DNA of 27,643 nucleotides from Planctomycetota bacterium (GCA_024277285.1 JAJRVM010000227.1:1-27643); one strand, 5' to 3'. Shown: positions 14,884-24,025, counted from the stretch's first letter. Notes: a model not told the origin generated them from the sequence alone. Made by a program: numbers and translations.

Positions 14884-16458
14884 CTACCACTTCTCGTCGT
14901 ACTTGGTCCAGAGTAGATCGCCAAGGTTCCAAAAGGCGTTGGTGGCTTCCTCGCATGCCCGGGCAGTCGCGCGCGTGAGGAAGGCTTGGCCTTTTTGCGG
15001 GTTGTCCTTGAGCAGTTTGCCGGCCGTCTTGGCGATTTCCTCTTGTGCCGCCAGGAACTTCTCTTGAAGCGGGGCGCGTGTGGCAGCGATGTCGTGGCGC
15101 ATGTCACCCCAACGGTGCGCGGCGAGTGTGGCGGCACGATTGTAGCCCCACCATGCGCTCCGGCGGCTAAAGCCGGTGGTGCGGCCATCTGTCTTATAGT
15201 CGAGGGGAAGATCGGTCACACCGGCGTAGATCGGCACATAGACCGTCATGGCGGGATTGCCATAGCCGAACCAGACGATTCCCCCCACGGAGTTCGGCAG
15301 CCAGGCGCGCGATTGTGTGACGGTCACATACATGCAGTACCAGCGCGCAATATGGCGTTCCCCCAACTCGCCCCAGCCACCATTGATCTTGAGAACCTTG
15401 TTCATGTCGTATGGCATGAACGGGTTGGCCAGCGGGCTCTTGATCGTCTTCCCTTCGTCATCGGTGACGGTGAGATTCTTGGTCGTGTCAAAATCGGTCC
15501 CTTCATACGTGTCGCGAAACAACTCCATAATCCTCTCCGGCCCGACGGGACGGTCCGGTTTGATGGAAAACGGAAAGACATTGGCGTTCGGGCTCAGCTC
15601 CAGTGAAGGAGCCAGCAACGATAGCACTCGCCATTCCCGTCTGGTGGCGGCGAAGCTGAATCGTCCTTCGGGATTGTACGCTTCGTAGAACCGAAACGGC
15701 TTGCCGTTCTTGGGATCCCAGTAACCGCGCTCCTTGGCCACTTGGTGGACATTCTTGGAGGCCATGAAGAAATCGGGTTTGGCAAGATCGAGCGTGCCGA
15801 TACGAGCCGAGTTGGCGACGGCCGACACATGGTCGTCGGGCACTCGCTGAGCGGCCCAAATCGCTCCAATCTGATCCTTGCCGGGGCCGACGATTTCCAG
15901 AACCCAGACTTCCTTCGTGTCCGCGATGGTCAACGCTTCGCCTTCGTCGCACCATCCATGTTGTTCGAGTAACTTGCCGGCCAGAGTGATCGCTTGCCGA
16001 GCGGTCGAAGCACGTTCGAGAATCAGGCGAGTGAGCGTCTCGCAGTCAATCAGCCCTTTGTCGCTGACCAGTTCCTCACGGCCACCGAAGGTGGACTCGC
16101 CAATGGCCAATTGTTGTTGGTTCATGCAAGCATAGGCGGGAGCAATGTAGCCATACGTGCTCTTAACCTGATCGATCTTTCCGGTGGCGGCACGTCCGTA
16201 ACGTGGCATCGGGCCGGAGTCGTCCATGGTACGTTTCGACAAGGCACGCTGAGCGGCAGGCGGGTAGGTGGCGGCTGGCACGATCAAGACGTGCGAACCG
16301 GTCCGATGGCTGTCGCATGTATGGGATGTCATCACCGATCCATCGGTCGATGCCTTGCGACCCACCATGATCGAGGTGCAGGCCGAAGTCGACGGCACGC
16401 GTGGCGCAACGAGCAATATCAGGACTATCAGCGAGGCAGGAATTCTCTGTTTCGTCAC
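14884..16458 (-). CDS. Family C69 dipeptidase, exported
   Basis: A 524-residue peptidase family C69 (PepD-type, N-terminal nucleophile hydrolase) protein. The start is a GTG at 16458 with GAGGAG about 10 nt upstream; it is followed by a signal peptide (KQRIPASLIVLILLVAP, cut at STSA). Cleavage exposes Cys27 in the family motif CTSIMVGRKASTDGSVM, where the N-terminal cysteine is the nucleophile. Further family features are IGESTFGGRE with a following LTRLILERASTAR, and HGWCDEGEALTIADTKEVWVLEIVGPG. The frame is open upstream to 16608, but without a ribosome site and with non-family sequence. The length is near normal for the family. It probably cleaves dipeptides in the periplasm; its exact substrate is unknown. 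It is divergent from the DUF1570 gene and stops 236 bp from the haem protein gene. Confidence 0.9.
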   Translation of the reverse strand: MTKQRIPASLIVLILLVAPRVPSTSACTSIMVGRKASTDGSVMTSHTCDSHRTGSHVLIVPAATYPPAAQRALSKRTMDDSGPMPRYGRAATGKIDQVKSTYGYIAPAYACMNQQQLAIGESTFGGREELVSDKGLIDCETLTRLILERASTARQAITLAGKLLEQHGWCDEGEALTIADTKEVWVLEIVGPGKDQIGAIWAAQRVPDDHVSAVANSARIGTLDLAKPDFFMASKNVHQVAKERGYWDPKNGKPFRFYEAYNPEGRFSFAATRREWRVLSLLAPSLELSPNANVFPFSIKPDRPVGPERIMELFRDTYEGTDFDTTKNLTVTDDEGKTIKSPLANPFMPYDMNKVLKINGGWGELGERHIARWYCMYVTVTQSRAWLPNSVGGIVWFGYGNPAMTVYVPIYAGVTDLPLDYKTDGRTTGFSRRSAWWGYNRAATLAAHRWGDMRHDIAATRAPLQEKFLAAQEEIAKTAGKLLKDNPQKGQAFLTRATARACEEATNAFWNLGDLLWTKYDEKW

Positions 16459-16877
16459 GGTGCGTGGTCTCCTCAAGGGGGATTGGCTGGGCACCCGCTC
16501 GGTGCGCCGCGTGCCCGCCGATGTTGCGGTGCGATCCTGGCGCGGTTGGGGTGTGATCGTTTCGGCTGCGCAAAATGTGACGGTGGCGTCAACTTGCTTA
16601 TCTATCATAGCCTAGCTCAGCGGTGCCACTTGAGGCAAGTATTGCGGAGTGGTGGCCACTGGCTTGCATCCGCGTGCGATCGGGTCGATAATCGATCTAG
16701 ATTGGTTCGTGGAGGCGGCATTGCCGCGTGTGCGATCTCTGCATGGGTGGAAGACTGGCGAGTGGGATCCACGAGCGATTTCATGCCGCTGGCAACCGCT
16801 CGAATTCCTGTTGCCTGTTGGGCCGTTTCTTTTCGGGGTGGGGGCAAACCACTTTTCTCATCAAATGGGGTGATGTC
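16459..16877. promoter_or_regulatory. Divergent intergenic region, C69 peptidase / DUF1570
   Basis: This 419-bp region lies between two divergent genes and must hold both promoters, but no convincing boxes were found. A short palindrome CTTGAGGCAAG occurs near 16629-16639. Frames are open across it on both strands without family character. Confidence 0.3.
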
Positions 16878-18332
16878 GTGCGAAACGCAATTCTTTGTGG
16901 CGGGGTTCTATTGGCACTGCTCTGTTCGACCGCCAATGCGGACATTGTGCTATACCGAATCCCGGGCACGGGGTTGGCCTTCAAGCTACAAGGCAAGGTA
17001 TCGACCAATCCAGGCGGAACCGTGACGTTTCGTCATCCTCGATACGGCACGCTCTATCTTGCTCTGAAAGACATCACGAAATACGAGCTGCCATCGACCA
17101 AGGCGTTGGCGAACGAGAAGATTCGCAAAGCGATCAAGAGTCAAGATGTGGAGCAATGCATCGAGGCAGCGCGATGGTCTTTGCATAATGGCCTGATTGA
17201 TCGTTTCTTCGAGGCGGCTTCGGCGGCATGGAAAATCGACAAGAACCATCGGACGGTTCAGCGATTGGCCGCCATGAACAGGAAGATTCGGACCAAGCTG
17301 CCGGAATCGAAAGAACGAGAGAACGAGATGCTCAAGTTCGTGCGCGGTAGCAGTGGCATGAAGTTCCAACGCAGTGACCACTTCTTGCTGTTACACGACA
17401 CTTCGGGCATCACGGATCGTCGCACCAAGAAGACGCGTGCCGATGAGCGGCTCGACCTGCTCGAAGCGGTCTACAAGAGTTTTCTGCTAAAATTCTGTCT
17501 TGAAGGATATGATCTTGATGTACCGAAGGAACGCTTGAAGGTTGTGCTGTTTGCGGACAAGGACGACTATCTGCGATTTGTCGATCTACTTGGCCCCGAC
17601 CTTTCGAAAGCCTCAGGTTTTTACCACCGCAAGGAGAATATATCGGTTTTTTACGACTCGGGCACGAACGAATTGTTTGATGCACTTTATGCGCTGAATA
17701 AAAAGCTGCAGGCGACCACAAAACGCATGAAACGCGACCGCGCTCCAGGCACTCGCGAGATTGTGCGTTTTGCAGGAACCATTCAGCTGCTAACTGAGGT
17801 TTCCCGCGAGAATTCGGATATTGAAGTCGTGTCGCACGAGGCGACGCACCATATGGCCGGTAACACCGGTCTGATGCCTGGCGACGCGCCCGTCCCGGTT
17901 TGGGCTGCCGAAGGGTTGGCGACCTATTTCGAATCGCCTAAAGACGCGGCATGGAGCGGTATTGGAGCGGTCAACGAAGAGCGACTCGATTGGTATCGAG
18001 AATTGGCCCGCGATACGACGCATTCAAACATCGACTTCATTGTGTCGGATCAGGTCTTCTCGCGCGCCGCAACGCATGGCGCTGCCTTGCACGGATATGG
18101 ACAGGCTTGGGCGCTTACGCATTTCCTGATGGCGAAGCATTTCGACAAACTCATCGAATGGTACAAGCTGATCGCTCAAATGCCGAAGGACAAGCCGCTG
18201 TCCGGAAAAGAGCTGATTGAGTCGTTCGATAAAGTGTTTGGAAAGAATCGCGCGGCGCTCGACAGAGAGTGGCGTCGCTACATGAATTCACTCAAGACCG
18301 ACTTCGAACGTGTGCTGGAAGAGCAGGGTTAG
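16878..18332 (+). CDS. DUF1570 metallopeptidase-like secreted protein
   Basis: A 484-residue secreted protein. I chose the GTG at 16878 because a signal peptide follows at once (RNAILCGGVLLALLCSTANA, mature N-terminus DIVLYR); the frame is open from 16728, but that extension is Cys-rich and unlike the family. GGGGTGA lies a few bases upstream. The C-terminal half is of the DUF1570 type common in planctomycetes. HEATH (residues 320-324) followed after 20 residues by Glu345 in AEGLATYFE gives an HExxH…E gluzincin zinc site, and DALYALNKKLQ and HGYGQAWALTHFLM are further conserved parts. The N-terminal half is basic and helical. It is probably a periplasmic zinc protease, but neither activity nor substrate is known. 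Confidence 0.88.
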   Translation: MRNAILCGGVLLALLCSTANADIVLYRIPGTGLAFKLQGKVSTNPGGTVTFRHPRYGTLYLALKDITKYELPSTKALANEKIRKAIKSQDVEQCIEAARWSLHNGLIDRFFEAASAAWKIDKNHRTVQRLAAMNRKIRTKLPESKERENEMLKFVRGSSGMKFQRSDHFLLLHDTSGITDRRTKKTRADERLDLLEAVYKSFLLKFCLEGYDLDVPKERLKVVLFADKDDYLRFVDLLGPDLSKASGFYHRKENISVFYDSGTNELFDALYALNKKLQATTKRMKRDRAPGTREIVRFAGTIQLLTEVSRENSDIEVVSHEATHHMAGNTGLMPGDAPVPVWAAEGLATYFESPKDAAWSGIGAVNEERLDWYRELARDTTHSNIDFIVSDQVFSRAATHGAALHGYGQAWALTHFLMAKHFDKLIEWYKLIAQMPKDKPLSGKELIESFDKVFGKNRAALDREWRRYMNSLKTDFERVLEEQG

Positions 18333-18551
18333 TTTACGGCGGAAACTCAGACCGCGTTGCGCACTTCCGGAAAGCGAGAATGCAGTGATGGCTTCGCGGT
18401 CTCTTAGTTTGATACGGCTTCGCTGGAAACGGTTGCGGAACCGCCTAGTGCCGCTTGGCGCGTGCTTGTGACGTGCCTTGCCGACCGCACGTATGATCGC
18501 TTTGCGAATCCTCTGCAGGTTAGCACCGCCGCCGCGTCCATCGTCACGTGC

Positions 18552-18932
18552 TCACAGGCAGAGTAACCCTACGAGCAGGGCGAAGAGCATGATGCCGGCA
18601 ACGAGAGCAACGCTCCCCGATTTGCGGTTTCGTGGCCGCCGTATCCAGAGATAGATCCCCGAGACAACCCAGATCAGGATCGATGCGGATACCAGGTCCA
18701 CGATCACTGCCCATGCCCGGTAGACGAAGTAAGGTTGTCTGTACCCGCAGCGGAAGTGAAGATAGTGAACCAACCGCAGGCCGGAAAACGATGTTTGTCG
18801 CTCGATGATCAGCATCTGTTGGGGCCGTTGCCAGCGGATGCGATAGTGCCCCGCCGCCGACAACCGGAGGATTAGAAAGCCCTTGGCATTCGGTTTGCCT
18901 TGAATGCGGTGGGCACCTTCCAGGTCCAGCAT
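18552..18932 (-). CDS. PepSY-type membrane protein, probably 5'-truncated
   Basis: A 126-residue protein ending at 18552. The N-terminal 70 residues look like a PepSY-style beta domain (AKGFLILRLSAAGHYRIRW…). Then come two membrane helices: AVIVDLVSASILIWVVSGIYLW (about 73-95), with the basic stop RRPRNRK that is typical of PepSY-TM proteins, and VALVAGIMLFALLVGLLCL at the C-terminus. ATG 18932 is a weak start (AAGGTAA upstream). The protein-like frame continues upstream (…LEQLLPPVEQAKVILR) to a TGA near 18980, which suggests a lost 5' part or an indel close to 18960-18980. Members of the family normally have an extra N-terminal membrane helix. Function unknown. Confidence 0.55.
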   Translation of the reverse strand: MLDLEGAHRIQGKPNAKGFLILRLSAAGHYRIRWQRPQQMLIIERQTSFSGLRLVHYLHFRCGYRQPYFVYRAWAVIVDLVSASILIWVVSGIYLWIRRPRNRKSGSVALVAGIMLFALLVGLLCL

Positions 18933-19125
18933 GCGCAGGATTACCTTGGCCTGTTCGACGGGTGGGAGCAGTTGTTCAAGATGGCATCATAGCCGGACAA
19001 ACTTGTTGGTGCGGGGCGCAGAGCGTGAGAGCTCTCCAGTATCACTTGCCAGCATCGCTTTGGTTGATCGGCTAGAGAGAGTCGCTATTTGCCTTAAACC
19101 GCTATGCAGCAAGGAGTCATTGGAC

Positions 19126-20265
19126 GTGAAGCAAGGCAGAGTCCATCGCGTTGGAATCGTGGGGTACGGGTTTATTGGCAAAGTGCACGCCTACGCTTAT
19201 CGAACGCTTCCGTTCTACTACGACCCCGTGCCACTGGCAACGCGCATCACGCACGTGGTGACGAGCCAGCCAGGTAGCGCCGAATGTGCGCGACGCGCGC
19301 TCGGAGCAGACACCGGTGGCACCGATTATCGCATCGTTACCGAGAACCCTGATGTCGATATTGTCCACATCTGCTCGCCTAACCATGTGCATAAGGAAGC
19401 ATTGGTGTCGGCACTAGCGCATGGGAAACATATCTACTGTGACAAACCGTTGGTCGCCGATTGGGCGGAAGTGGCTGAGGTGGTGCATGCTCTGGAGAGT
19501 TACCACGGCACATCGCAAATGACATTCCAAAACCGCTTCTTCGCGGCGACGTTATGTGCACGTCAATTAGTCGAACAAGGGCGATTGGGCGACGTGTTGG
19601 GGCTGCGCGCGGCCTATTTGCATAGCGGTAGTGCGGACCCAAAGACGCCGTTGAAATGGAAGCTGGCGGCCGCTGCCGGCGGCGGAGTGATCGCGGATCT
19701 GGCATCACACGTGTTCGATTTCGTGGAGTACCTGGCCGGTCCCATTGCCAGTTTGATGGCGACGACGCACATTGCGTACGCCGAACGTCCATCGGCGAAT
19801 GATTCCGCCGTGTCAGTTCGTGTTGACGCGGAAGATGCCGTGGTGATGCTGGCACGTTTAACGTCGGGTGCGATGGGCACTCTGGAAGCAACAAAAATTG
19901 CGACCGGTAGCGAAGATGAGTTGCGCTGTGAGATTGAAGGCTCACGCGGCGCTCTGCGGTTCAATTTGATGGATCCACACCATCTGGAATTCTACGATGC
20001 GGCCGCGGCGCCCGTTTGTGGTGGTGCTCGAGGATGGACACGCATTGATGCGGGACAACGCTACGCTGCGCCGGCGACTAGTTTTCCGAGTCCCAAGGCC
20101 GCAACGGGTTGGATTCGTGCTCACGTTGCATGTCTGGCTAGTTTCTTGCAGGCCATTGCGGACGAACGGCCCGCAGCTCCCGATCTATTGCAAGGAGTGC
20201 GTGTACAGCGACTCATGCACGCCGCGCGCCGGTCCGAAACGGAGCGGCGCTGGGTGGACGTTTAG
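19126..20265 (+). CDS. Gfo/Idh/MocA family oxidoreductase
   Basis: A 379-residue NAD(P)-dependent oxidoreductase. The Rossmann motif VGIVGYGFIGKVHA is at 9-22 (G13-x-G15-x-x-G18), the family D/E-K-P motif is CDKP at 105-108 (Lys107), and the catalytic segment is GGGVIADLASHVFDFVEYLAG (about 186-206). These are the usual signs of sugar or inositol dehydrogenases. No signal peptide is seen, so it is cytoplasmic. The GTG at 19126 has AAGGAG 9 nt upstream, whereas a TTG at 19120 would be too close to it. The frame is open far upstream (from 18904), but that part has no family character. It converges with a TIM-barrel isomerase-like gene, a common pairing in sugar catabolism. Substrate unknown. 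Confidence 0.9.
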   Translation: MKQGRVHRVGIVGYGFIGKVHAYAYRTLPFYYDPVPLATRITHVVTSQPGSAECARRALGADTGGTDYRIVTENPDVDIVHICSPNHVHKEALVSALAHGKHIYCDKPLVADWAEVAEVVHALESYHGTSQMTFQNRFFAATLCARQLVEQGRLGDVLGLRAAYLHSGSADPKTPLKWKLAAAAGGGVIADLASHVFDFVEYLAGPIASLMATTHIAYAERPSANDSAVSVRVDAEDAVVMLARLTSGAMGTLEATKIATGSEDELRCEIEGSRGALRFNLMDPHHLEFYDAAAAPVCGGARGWTRIDAGQRYAAPATSFPSPKAATGWIRAHVACLASFLQAIADERPAAPDLLQGVRVQRLMHAARRSETERRWVDV

Positions 20266-20281
20266 AACGGTAATCCGAGTG

Positions 20282-20299
20282 TTTGCCCCTATAGGCAAA
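20282..20299. terminator. Weak hairpin between convergent genes
   Basis: TTTGCC (20282-20287) / GGCAAA (20294-20299) with loop CCTATA. It lies between the oxidoreductase stop and the isomerase-like stop, so it could serve as a terminator in either direction, but it has no T-run of note. Confidence 0.3.
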
Positions 20300-20393
20300 G
20301 GCCGATTTGGCTCGGAACGCCAAAATAACTCGGCTCGGCGAATTTGGCCAATCCCCCCAAATTTGCCAATCCCGGAATTTGCAGCGACAGCCA

Positions 20394-21263
20394 CTACATC
20401 GTATCCATCACGCCATTGATGTAGCCAACCGATTCGGCGATGCCGGGGAGCGGATTGGTTGGGTCTTCTTCGTACTCGAATGCGAGGAAGCCGCGGTAAT
20501 CTACTTTGACAAGCATCTTCAGCAGTGCCGGCATGTCGATGATCCCTCGGCCGCACGCGACCGCATGCCCTTTCTTCGTCGGTTCGTTTACATCCTTGAG
20601 GTGGATATCCAGGATGCGGTCGGCACACTGTTGCGTGATGGCCACAGGATCCTTACCCGCGCGCATGGTGTGCCCAACGTCGTGGCAGAGTCCCATACGA
20701 GGGTCCAAGTTCTTGATTCGCTCGTAGGCCACGTCAGGTGTGGGGTAGGTATTGTCACCCGGACCATGGTTGTGGATGCAAACGGCAATATCGTATTGTT
20801 GAACCTTGTCGTTGACCAATGGGAGCACCGCCGGGGCAGGTACGCCGATGATCTTGGTCATGCCGGCTGCTTTGGCATACTCGAACGCCCGTTCAACTTC
20901 CTGCTCGTTCTTCATGCCAATCACGCCGCCTCCGTACAGCAAGATCCCTGCCGCTTTGACTTTGGCTGCCTCTGCAGCGATCGCGTCATTTGGTAAGTCG
21001 AGTGGCAAATGAAAAGATTTCAAACATATGGCGTCCAGTTCGACCGCAGCGGTAATCTGTAATGCTTCGGCAAGCTTGAATTTGCGCAGGCTGTAGGAAG
21101 CCATGGCCAATCGCAACGGCCGCTGCTTCTTCGTTTTCGTAGGACCGGCTGCGCTGGCCGATTTCGGCGTGGCGAACCCTGTCAGGCCGAGCATCGCCGC
21201 GGCCGTACCGGTGCTCGCCATCTGAAAGAACTGACGCCGGGTCGATTTCAAGGTGCTCGTCAT
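20394..21263 (-). CDS. Sugar phosphate isomerase/epimerase-like protein, Tat-exported
   Basis: A 289-residue protein of the xylose-isomerase-like TIM-barrel superfamily. The start is the ATG at 21263 (GGAG about 11 nt upstream). It opens with a twin-arginine signal (STRRQFFQMAS, then AAAMLGLTGFA and a cut near ASA), so it is a Tat-exported periplasmic protein, as is frequent in planctomycetes. Metal-ligand-like segments: CIHNHGPG, GLCHDVGHTM, DIHLKDV and the end FEYEED. They appear in the order expected of the family (H, D/H, H, E). The exact reaction is unknown. It is convergent with the Gfo/Idh/MocA gene, so the two ends face each other over a 128-bp gap. Confidence 0.88.
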   Translation of the reverse strand: MTSTLKSTRRQFFQMASTGTAAAMLGLTGFATPKSASAAGPTKTKKQRPLRLAMASYSLRKFKLAEALQITAAVELDAICLKSFHLPLDLPNDAIAAEAAKVKAAGILLYGGGVIGMKNEQEVERAFEYAKAAGMTKIIGVPAPAVLPLVNDKVQQYDIAVCIHNHGPGDNTYPTPDVAYERIKNLDPRMGLCHDVGHTMRAGKDPVAITQQCADRILDIHLKDVNEPTKKGHAVACGRGIIDMPALLKMLVKVDYRGFLAFEYEEDPTNPLPGIAESVGYINGVMDTM

Positions 21264-21766
21264 GTTGCATGTGTCTCCACTGCGAGGAAGGACTTGCGAT
21301 CGCCGTGCGATCGCAGTGGGGGGGTAGGCCGGTAGCATCAGTTTTCAGCGTACCATTCTGAGGTTCTTCGTCAAGAAGGCTGACGGCGTTCTCCGTGAGT
21401 TCGACGCGCGGTTGTGGGGTGTGTCGAGCTCGCCGCGCAGATATCATGCATCGGCTATCAACGCTCAACGGCGAGCGTTGGCACACGAGCTGGACAACGC
21501 CACTTAGCCGCCCAACCGGAGCCGCGTAATGACGAATGACGAAACACCGAATGGCCCAAGAATGCCGGAATCGGAAGCCAGGAAACAGTGTACAGCGCTA
21601 CCCTGTGCAGGTCATTCGCAGGCGAGACGCCCGGGTTGTTTTCGCCATGCGCCGCTACCTGTATGATGTACGCTGACGTTCTGGACGGTTTCTTCAAGTC
21701 CAGCGACGAGTCAACTGCAACAACGATAGATGTTCGTTCGCCCCATCGGGAGCACGGGAGATCGTC
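21264..21766. other. Intergenic region with a short tandem repeat
   Basis: This 503-bp region lies between the isomerase start (minus) and the aminotransferase start (plus), so both promoters should be here. No clean boxes are visible. AATGACG is repeated in tandem at 21528-21541. CACGGGAGATCGTC before 21767 supplies the ribosome binding site for the aminotransferase. I see no credible gene. Confidence 0.35.
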
Positions 21767-22288
21767 ATGACCAGCGAAAAAGAACAACTTGACGTCGGTT
21801 TCGTGCGCAGCCTGTATCCCGCTTTCCAGCAGCGCGAGATTGCGGAATGGGCTTTTTTTGAGAATGCGGGCGGGTCGTACGTGCCGGAGCCCGTGATCGA
21901 GCGATTGGATCGCTTTTTCCGTTGTTACAAAGTCCAGCCCTATGGGCCGTTCGAATCGTCAGTTATTGCTGGCGAGGCGATGGACGAAGGGTATCGATGC
22001 ATCGCGCGTTTGCTCAATGCGAATGACGATGCGTTGACATTGGGGCCTTCCACCACACTCAATTGTTATGTGTTGGCTCACGCCATTCGGCCGACGCTTG
22101 CTGAGGGTGACGAAGTGATTGTGACGAACCAGGATCACGAGGCGAATATCGGTTGTTGGGAACGGCTTGGCACACCGTGCGGGTGCCGCCGGTTACTTAT
22201 TTGCGGCTCAAGCGGTGTCAACGGACTGAGGCGAGTTCGCTATTCCAGACGCTGCTTGGCAACCGGCCCCGTGCTGCCAAACGGATAG
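21767..22288 (+). pseudogene. Class V aminotransferase (cysteine-desulfurase-like), 3'-truncated
   Basis: ATG 21767 with GGGAGA upstream starts a protein that for about 135 residues follows the PLP-dependent cysteine-desulfurase-like family: VRSLYPAF (13-20), EWAFFENAGGSYVPEPVI (27-44), KVQPYGPFESS (55-65), LTLGPSTTLNCYVLA (90-104) and EVIVTNQDHEANIGCWERLG (116-135). After about 22171 the frame turns into unrelated Arg/Cys-rich sequence and stops at 22286-22288. The family is normally about 400 residues, so roughly two thirds, including the active-site lysine, is missing. None of the other two frames continues the protein in the following 70 bases. The end overlaps the 3' end of zwf on the other strand. 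A deletion or misjoin is likely near 22172-22240. Confidence 0.75.
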
Positions 22289-23676
22289 GGTTCAGGTGTG
22301 ATAGCCTCTTGTTCCAAGGTGTGCAGGACCGGTGAAAAGACATCCCAGGCGGCCTGTAGTTCGTCACTGCGGATGAACAGGCTGTGATCTCCTTGAATCA
22401 CGTCCAGAATCAAGCTCTCGTAGGCGTCGGGGATCAATTCTGAAAAAGCGGCTTTATATTGCAGGTCGAGGTTCCGGGTCACTAACTTCATATCCATTCC
22501 CGGAACCTTGTGGACTAGCGACAGATAGATTGATTCGTCAGGTTGCACGCGTATGACCAATTCGTTTGCCAGCGGGCATGCGCCGACGTGGCAGAAGAGG
22601 TTCGCCGGCACCTCGCGGAACTGTATTCGTATTTCGGTCAACCGTGTATCGAGCCCTTTGCCAGCAGTGACTAGGAAAGGGACTCCTTGCCAGCGTTCAT
22701 TGTTGACAGCCAGCCGAGCCGCGGCATAGGTAGGGGTGGGCGAATCGTTGGGCACCGTTGGATCGTCTCGATAGCCGGGGACAGATGTACCGTCACGCGA
22801 CGATCCGACGAACTGTCCGACGACGAGGTCGTCGAGCGTGAGCGGTTCGATGCTTCGCAACGCCTTCACTTTTTCGGCAGCGATGCAGGTTGCGTCAAGC
22901 TGCCGAGGTGGCTCCATGGCGACGAGGGCCAGTATTTGAAGCAAATGGTTCTGCATCACGTCTCGAATGATGCCGTACTGATCGAAATAACCTCCTCGTC
23001 CGCCAAGCCCAAGGTCCTCTTTCCAGTCGATCCGCACGCGACGAATAAAGTTGTGGTTCCAGATCGGCTCGAAGATGAGGTTGGCAAAACGCAGAACCAG
23101 TAGGTTCTGAATCACCTCTTTACCGAGATAGTGGTCGATGCGGAACGTCTGCTCTTCGATAAACACCTCGGCCATCGCGCGAGTCAACGCGTCGGACGAT
23201 TCGCGGTCACGCCCGAATGGTTTTTCAATGATCACGCGGGACCACGGCTCACCTCCACTGCATGCGACCAGTCCGGCATTACCAATGGCGTGCGCCACGT
23301 CTAAGAAGATGGAAGGAGGGATCGCCAGGTAGAAGAGTCGATTTGCAGGCTCGTTGTTTTCCGCGGAACGCATGGCGACGAACAGATCAAGGAAGGACTC
23401 GGTGCTGTCGTAGCTGCCAGTAACGTAGTGGCAGCGGTCCAAGAATTCTCGAATCCGCAGGTCGCACTGGCCGTCTGGTGAGTATCGGCACGTCAGGTTT
23501 TCGGAGATCTTGTTGCGAAAGTCGGTGTCCGAATAGCGTGATCGGGCGAATCCGAAGATCTGGAAATGGTCCGGCAGGTAACCTTGGCAGTAAAGCGCGA
23601 ATAATGCCGGGTAAGTCTTGCGGCGCGCCAAATCACCCGACGCGCCGACCACGATGATACTAAGAGCCTGTCCCAT
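22240..23676 (-). CDS. zwf: Glucose-6-phosphate 1-dehydrogenase
   Basis: Oxidises glucose 6-phosphate to 6-phosphogluconolactone with NADP+, the entry step of the oxidative pentose phosphate pathway, in the cytoplasm. The 478-residue protein is full length. Visible motifs: NADP site GASGDLARRKTYPALF (11-26), EKPFG (151-155), substrate site RIDHYLGKE (179-187, Asp181 and His182), and the QNH catalytic histidine (His244) in FDQYGIIRDVMQNHLLQ. FDxxGIIRDVMQNHLLQ and RRKTYPALF look closer to eukaryotic than to most bacterial enzymes. I use the ATG at 23676 (AAAAAGG 11-13 nt upstream), which starts directly at the Rossmann domain; the frame is open to 23895, so a longer N-terminus is possible. Its 3' end meets a truncated aminotransferase. 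Confidence 0.93.
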   Translation of the reverse strand: MGQALSIIVVGASGDLARRKTYPALFALYCQGYLPDHFQIFGFARSRYSDTDFRNKISENLTCRYSPDGQCDLRIREFLDRCHYVTGSYDSTESFLDLFVAMRSAENNEPANRLFYLAIPPSIFLDVAHAIGNAGLVACSGGEPWSRVIIEKPFGRDRESSDALTRAMAEVFIEEQTFRIDHYLGKEVIQNLLVLRFANLIFEPIWNHNFIRRVRIDWKEDLGLGGRGGYFDQYGIIRDVMQNHLLQILALVAMEPPRQLDATCIAAEKVKALRSIEPLTLDDLVVGQFVGSSRDGTSVPGYRDDPTVPNDSPTPTYAAARLAVNNERWQGVPFLVTAGKGLDTRLTEIRIQFREVPANLFCHVGACPLANELVIRVQPDESIYLSLVHKVPGMDMKLVTRNLDLQYKAAFSELIPDAYESLILDVIQGDHSLFIRSDELQAAWDVFSPVLHTLEQEAITPEPYPFGSTGPVAKQRLE

Positions 23677-24025
23677 AACTTGGCTGACCTTTTTGATTTG
23701 CTCGGTATTAGCGGTACCTACCGATGGTTTTGTGACAAGTTCTGAGGTTGTTGATCGCGCTAGCGGACATGAGAGTATTCCGCTCTCTGTTGCGTTGTGA
23801 CCCTGCCGTTGCAATGCAATTGGCTCGTAAACCTCATAGAGACCGTGCCCACGATGCGTCGGTCGTTCAAAAAGATACGCGCATGCCGCGCACATCCTGC
23901 ACCTTGAGATGCTGCCTCACAATGAACTCGACCCGAACCGTGTCAAACGCATGAGATGGTCCGTGCTTGGCAGGGTCGGTCGGTAATCCTGATGCTCGAC
24001 TCCCATTAGTCGTTGTGTTGTCGTG
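23677..24025. other. Intergenic region upstream of zwf
   Basis: This 349-bp stretch between the zwf start and the end of the potassium transporter gene should include the zwf promoter. The zwf frame is open for 219 bases upstream of the chosen start. I see no other gene, repeat or clear promoter here. Confidence 0.3.

Noticed and set aside
15160..15185. REP-like palindrome CCGGCGGCTAAAGCCGG
   Set aside because: It lies inside the C69 peptidase gene and encodes a segment (TTGFSRRSAWWGYN) that fits the family, so it is better read as coding sequence than as an inserted element.
15994..17025. Plus-strand 343-residue ORF over the peptidase start region
   Set aside because: Antisense to the well-supported C69 peptidase and rich in Gly, Arg and Cys; a shadow frame.
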